Shown here one piece after another: positions 62,401 to 64,000 of a stretch of 64,000 bases of DNA. The notes beneath the pieces were generated by a model. The model did no database searches, was not told the DNA's origin, and was given only the letters and a program-made list of their open reading frames with translations. A program made the translations under genes and the position numbers. The stretch is from Sphingomonadales bacterium (GTDB lineage Bacteria > Pseudomonadota > Alphaproteobacteria > Sphingomonadales > Sphingomonadaceae). Position 1 is the first letter of the stretch, and each line of letters begins with the position of its first letter. Where the stretch lies: positions 1 through 64,000 of the forward strand of contig JACXVD010000002.1 of the NCBI GenBank assembly GCA_014763545.1, given 5' to 3'.

Positions 62401-62844
62401 TCAGTCTTCCGTGTGCTGGGTTTCGAGCCAGCTGCGGATTGCCCAGCCGGCCTTCTGGCCCAGCACATCGCCGAAGGCAGGCATATAGACCTTGCCGTCA
62501 TGGCTGGAGCCGTGGCGGAAACGTTCGACGAACCATTCGTCACCCGAATCGCCCAGTTCGAGATAGCGCAGGTCGGGCGCGATCCCGCCCGAGATCGCCT
62601 GCAGCCCATGGCAGCGCGCGCAGTTCTGGCCATAGGCCGATTCGCCGATCTTGATGGCAGTGGCATCGCCGCTGTAGGGATTCTTCTCGACCCAGGTATC
62701 GTTGCCGCCGGGCAGGTCGGGCAGGGCGCTGGTGTCCACCGCCTGCGGCGTCACATTGCCATGCGCCATGATGCCGGGGGCCATCGCGAGGCAAAGGCTG
62801 GCGCCGGAAATGGCGAGCAGGATGCGGCTGGCCGTCTTGTTCAT
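62401..62844 (-). CDS. Cytochrome c (XoxG/PedF-like), electron acceptor for the PQQ dehydrogenase
   Basis: A 147-residue cytochrome c with a signal peptide (residues 1-27, ending IMAHG) and haem motif CARCH; KVYMPAFGDVLG supplies the likely Met ligand. Such cytochromes (c550, PedF, XoxG) take electrons from PQQ alcohol dehydrogenases. It is the first gene of the leftward cytochrome, binding protein, dehydrogenase group. An upstream non-ATG start is possible but the signal peptide begins well at 62844. Confidence 0.88.
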   Translation of the reverse strand: MNKTASRILLAISGASLCLAMAPGIMAHGNVTPQAVDTSALPDLPGGNDTWVEKNPYSGDATAIKIGESAYGQNCARCHGLQAISGGIAPDLRYLELGDSGDEWFVERFRHGSSHDGKVYMPAFGDVLGQKAGWAIRSWLETQHTED

Positions 62845-62929
62845 GATCTGGGTAATCCTCTGCAACCAAGTCGCCCACTGGGAGGGGCTGTTTCAACGGT
62901 TTGAAAATAACCGGACTCTCCTGCGCTCA

Positions 62930-62944
62930 CCCATTGTACTTTGG
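62930..62944. promoter_or_regulatory. CCAA-N7-TTGG-like box between the cytochrome and beta-propeller genes
   Basis: On the minus strand CCAAAGTACAATGGG matches the 53268 box at 13 of 15 positions. It lies 85 bases before the cytochrome start and 41 before the beta-propeller start, so it may serve both divergent genes. Confidence 0.5.
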
Positions 62945-62985
62945 GAGAATACATCTCCGCGCGCGCGGAAGGGTAAGCTCGCGCC

Positions 62986-63966
62986 ATGTACGGGAGATAC
63001 AAGTTCGGGGCCTGCGCGGCGGCGCTGGCCATGGCCGCAGCGACATTCGGGGTAGCCCGGGCGCAGACGGCCTATGTCAGCAACGAGCGGTCCGATTCGG
63101 TCACCGTGATCGATGTCGCCAGCGGCGCGACCATCGCCACCTTCCCGGTCGGCCACCGCCCGCGCGGGATCACGTTGAGCCGGGATGGCCAGTATATTTT
63201 CGTGTGCGCCAGTGCCGACAATGCGGTGGAAGTGCGCGAGCGCGCCACCGGCAAGCTCGTGGCCGTGCTCCCCTCGGGCGCGGACCCGGAACAATTCTTC
63301 GCCTCGCGCGACGGCAAGCTGCTGTTCGTCGCCAACGAGAACGATGGCGCGACCACCGCGATCGACCTCGCTACGCGCAAGGTCGCCTGGCAGGTGCCGG
63401 TCGGCGAGGAACCCGAAGGCATCGCCGAAAGCCCCGACGGCAAATATCTGCTGGTCACCAGCGAGGAGGACAATCTCGTCAGCTGGATCGACCTCGCTAC
63501 CCGTGCCGTCGTCGCGACCACCGAGACCGACCTGCGCCCGCGCCATGTCGAGTTCACCCCCGACGGCAAGGAAGTGTGGGTGGCGGCGGAAGTCGGCCAG
63601 AAGGTCCAGGTCATCGACGTTGCGAGCCGCGAGGTAGTCGCGACGCTCGACTTCGCGCCGCCCGGAGTCGTCGCCTACAAGGTGCTGCCCTGCGGGATCC
63701 GCTTTACCTCCGATGGCAAGACCGCAGTGGTGGCGCTGGGTCGGGCGAACATGATCGCGATCATCGACGTGCCCAGCCGCACGGTCACCGGCTATGTCCG
63801 CGTTGGCGGGCGCCCGTGGCACCTGGCGATCACCGCCGACGACAGCCGCGTGATCGTGGCCAATGGCACGAGCGACGACGTCTCGATCGTCGACCTTGCC
63901 CGGCGCGAGGTCGTGCAGACGATCCCGGCGGGCGAGGGGCCATGGGGCGTCGTGCTGGCGCCGTGA
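62986..63966 (+). CDS. PQQ-catabolism-associated YVTN beta-propeller protein
   Basis: A 326-residue secreted protein with a signal peptide (residues 1-26, ending ARAQ) and seven-bladed YVTN-type repeats such as TAYVSNERSDSVTVIDVASG, LLFVANENDGATTAIDLATRK and RVIVANGTSDDVSIVDLARR. Proteins like this are commonly found with PQQ alcohol dehydrogenase clusters (the PQQ-dependent catabolism-associated beta-propeller family). Its exact role is not known; an accessory or metal-related function is possible. It is divergent from the cytochrome gene, and more genes of this cluster are expected beyond the right edge. Confidence 0.87.
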   Translation: MYGRYKFGACAAALAMAAATFGVARAQTAYVSNERSDSVTVIDVASGATIATFPVGHRPRGITLSRDGQYIFVCASADNAVEVRERATGKLVAVLPSGADPEQFFASRDGKLLFVANENDGATTAIDLATRKVAWQVPVGEEPEGIAESPDGKYLLVTSEEDNLVSWIDLATRAVVATTETDLRPRHVEFTPDGKEVWVAAEVGQKVQVIDVASREVVATLDFAPPGVVAYKVLPCGIRFTSDGKTAVVALGRANMIAIIDVPSRTVTGYVRVGGRPWHLAITADDSRVIVANGTSDDVSIVDLARREVVQTIPAGEGPWGVVLAP

Positions 63967-64000
63967 TACTTTGGGTCGCCGGGTGCTGTCCGGCGAGCCC

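Noticed and set aside
63962-63976. Fourth CCAA-N7-TTGG box at the right edge
   Set aside because: Only about half the positions match and the downstream gene is outside the window.
1-64000. CRISPR arrays, insertion sequences, integrases, phage genes
   Set aside because: No regularly spaced repeats, transposase or integrase motifs were seen.

Overview
The window looks like chromosomal DNA of a GC-rich alphaproteobacterium, most probably a sphingomonad (Novosphingobium/Erythrobacteraceae-like). This is inferred from gene content: large TonB-dependent receptors inside catabolic operons, a NOV1/LsdA-type stilbene-cleaving dioxygenase, flavocytochrome-type alkylphenol oxidases and many aldehyde dehydrogenases. 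No rRNA, insertion sequence, CRISPR array or phage gene was seen. One tRNA-Ser(GGA) lies near the left end, with a 28-bp copy of its 5' part 120 bp upstream.

Layout. (1) 0-0.9 kb: a partial secreted protein, a zincin metallopeptidase and the tRNA. (2) 0.9-12.6 kb: an aromatic-amine utilisation operon. A TetR regulator is divergent from a TTQ-dependent aralkylamine dehydrogenase set (aauB, mauE, mauD, aauA), followed by a cytochrome c, a TonB receptor, an aldehyde dehydrogenase, an acyl-CoA ligase, two crotonases and a lipoprotein cytochrome c. (3) 12.6-39 kb: an aromatic catabolic island with an HpaBC-type monooxygenase, two VAO/4-cresol-dehydrogenase-like flavoproteins with a cytochrome c, transporters, GMC and aldehyde dehydrogenases, a stilbene-cleaving dioxygenase, a TonB receptor, and a gentisate-type lower pathway (FAD monooxygenase, cupin ring-cleavage dioxygenase, FAH hydrolase). 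It ends with a class III CoA-transferase, an HMG-CoA-lyase-like lyase and an aconitase-like hydratase. Six intergenic regions carry the same 24-bp three-half-site operator and a seventh, at the iclR promoter, carries a 25-bp variant; the likely regulator is that IclR protein. (4) 39-53.2 kb: a complete [NiFe]-hydrogenase locus. hypCABDFE plus a two-domain kinase run leftward; hupD, hupH, hupS, isp1, hupL, isp2 and a nickel permease run rightward. The NarI-like and HdrD-like partners mark it as an Isp-type (group 1e) enzyme. (5) 53.3-64 kb: a PQQ alcohol-oxidation region with an aldehyde dehydrogenase, a DUF779 protein, a FIST sensor, a hybrid histidine kinase, a LuxR-type response regulator, a PQQ alcohol dehydrogenase with a lanthanide-type D-x-D motif, a periplasmic binding protein, a cytochrome c and a beta-propeller protein. 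A 15-bp CCAA-N7-TTGG box recurs in three promoters of this region.

Common theme: most modules feed electrons from periplasmic or membrane oxidation (amines, alkylphenols, alcohols, H2) into c-type cytochromes or quinone, while the carbon passes through aldehydes and acids to CoA esters or ring cleavage. Enzyme families are well supported; the exact substrates are inferred.
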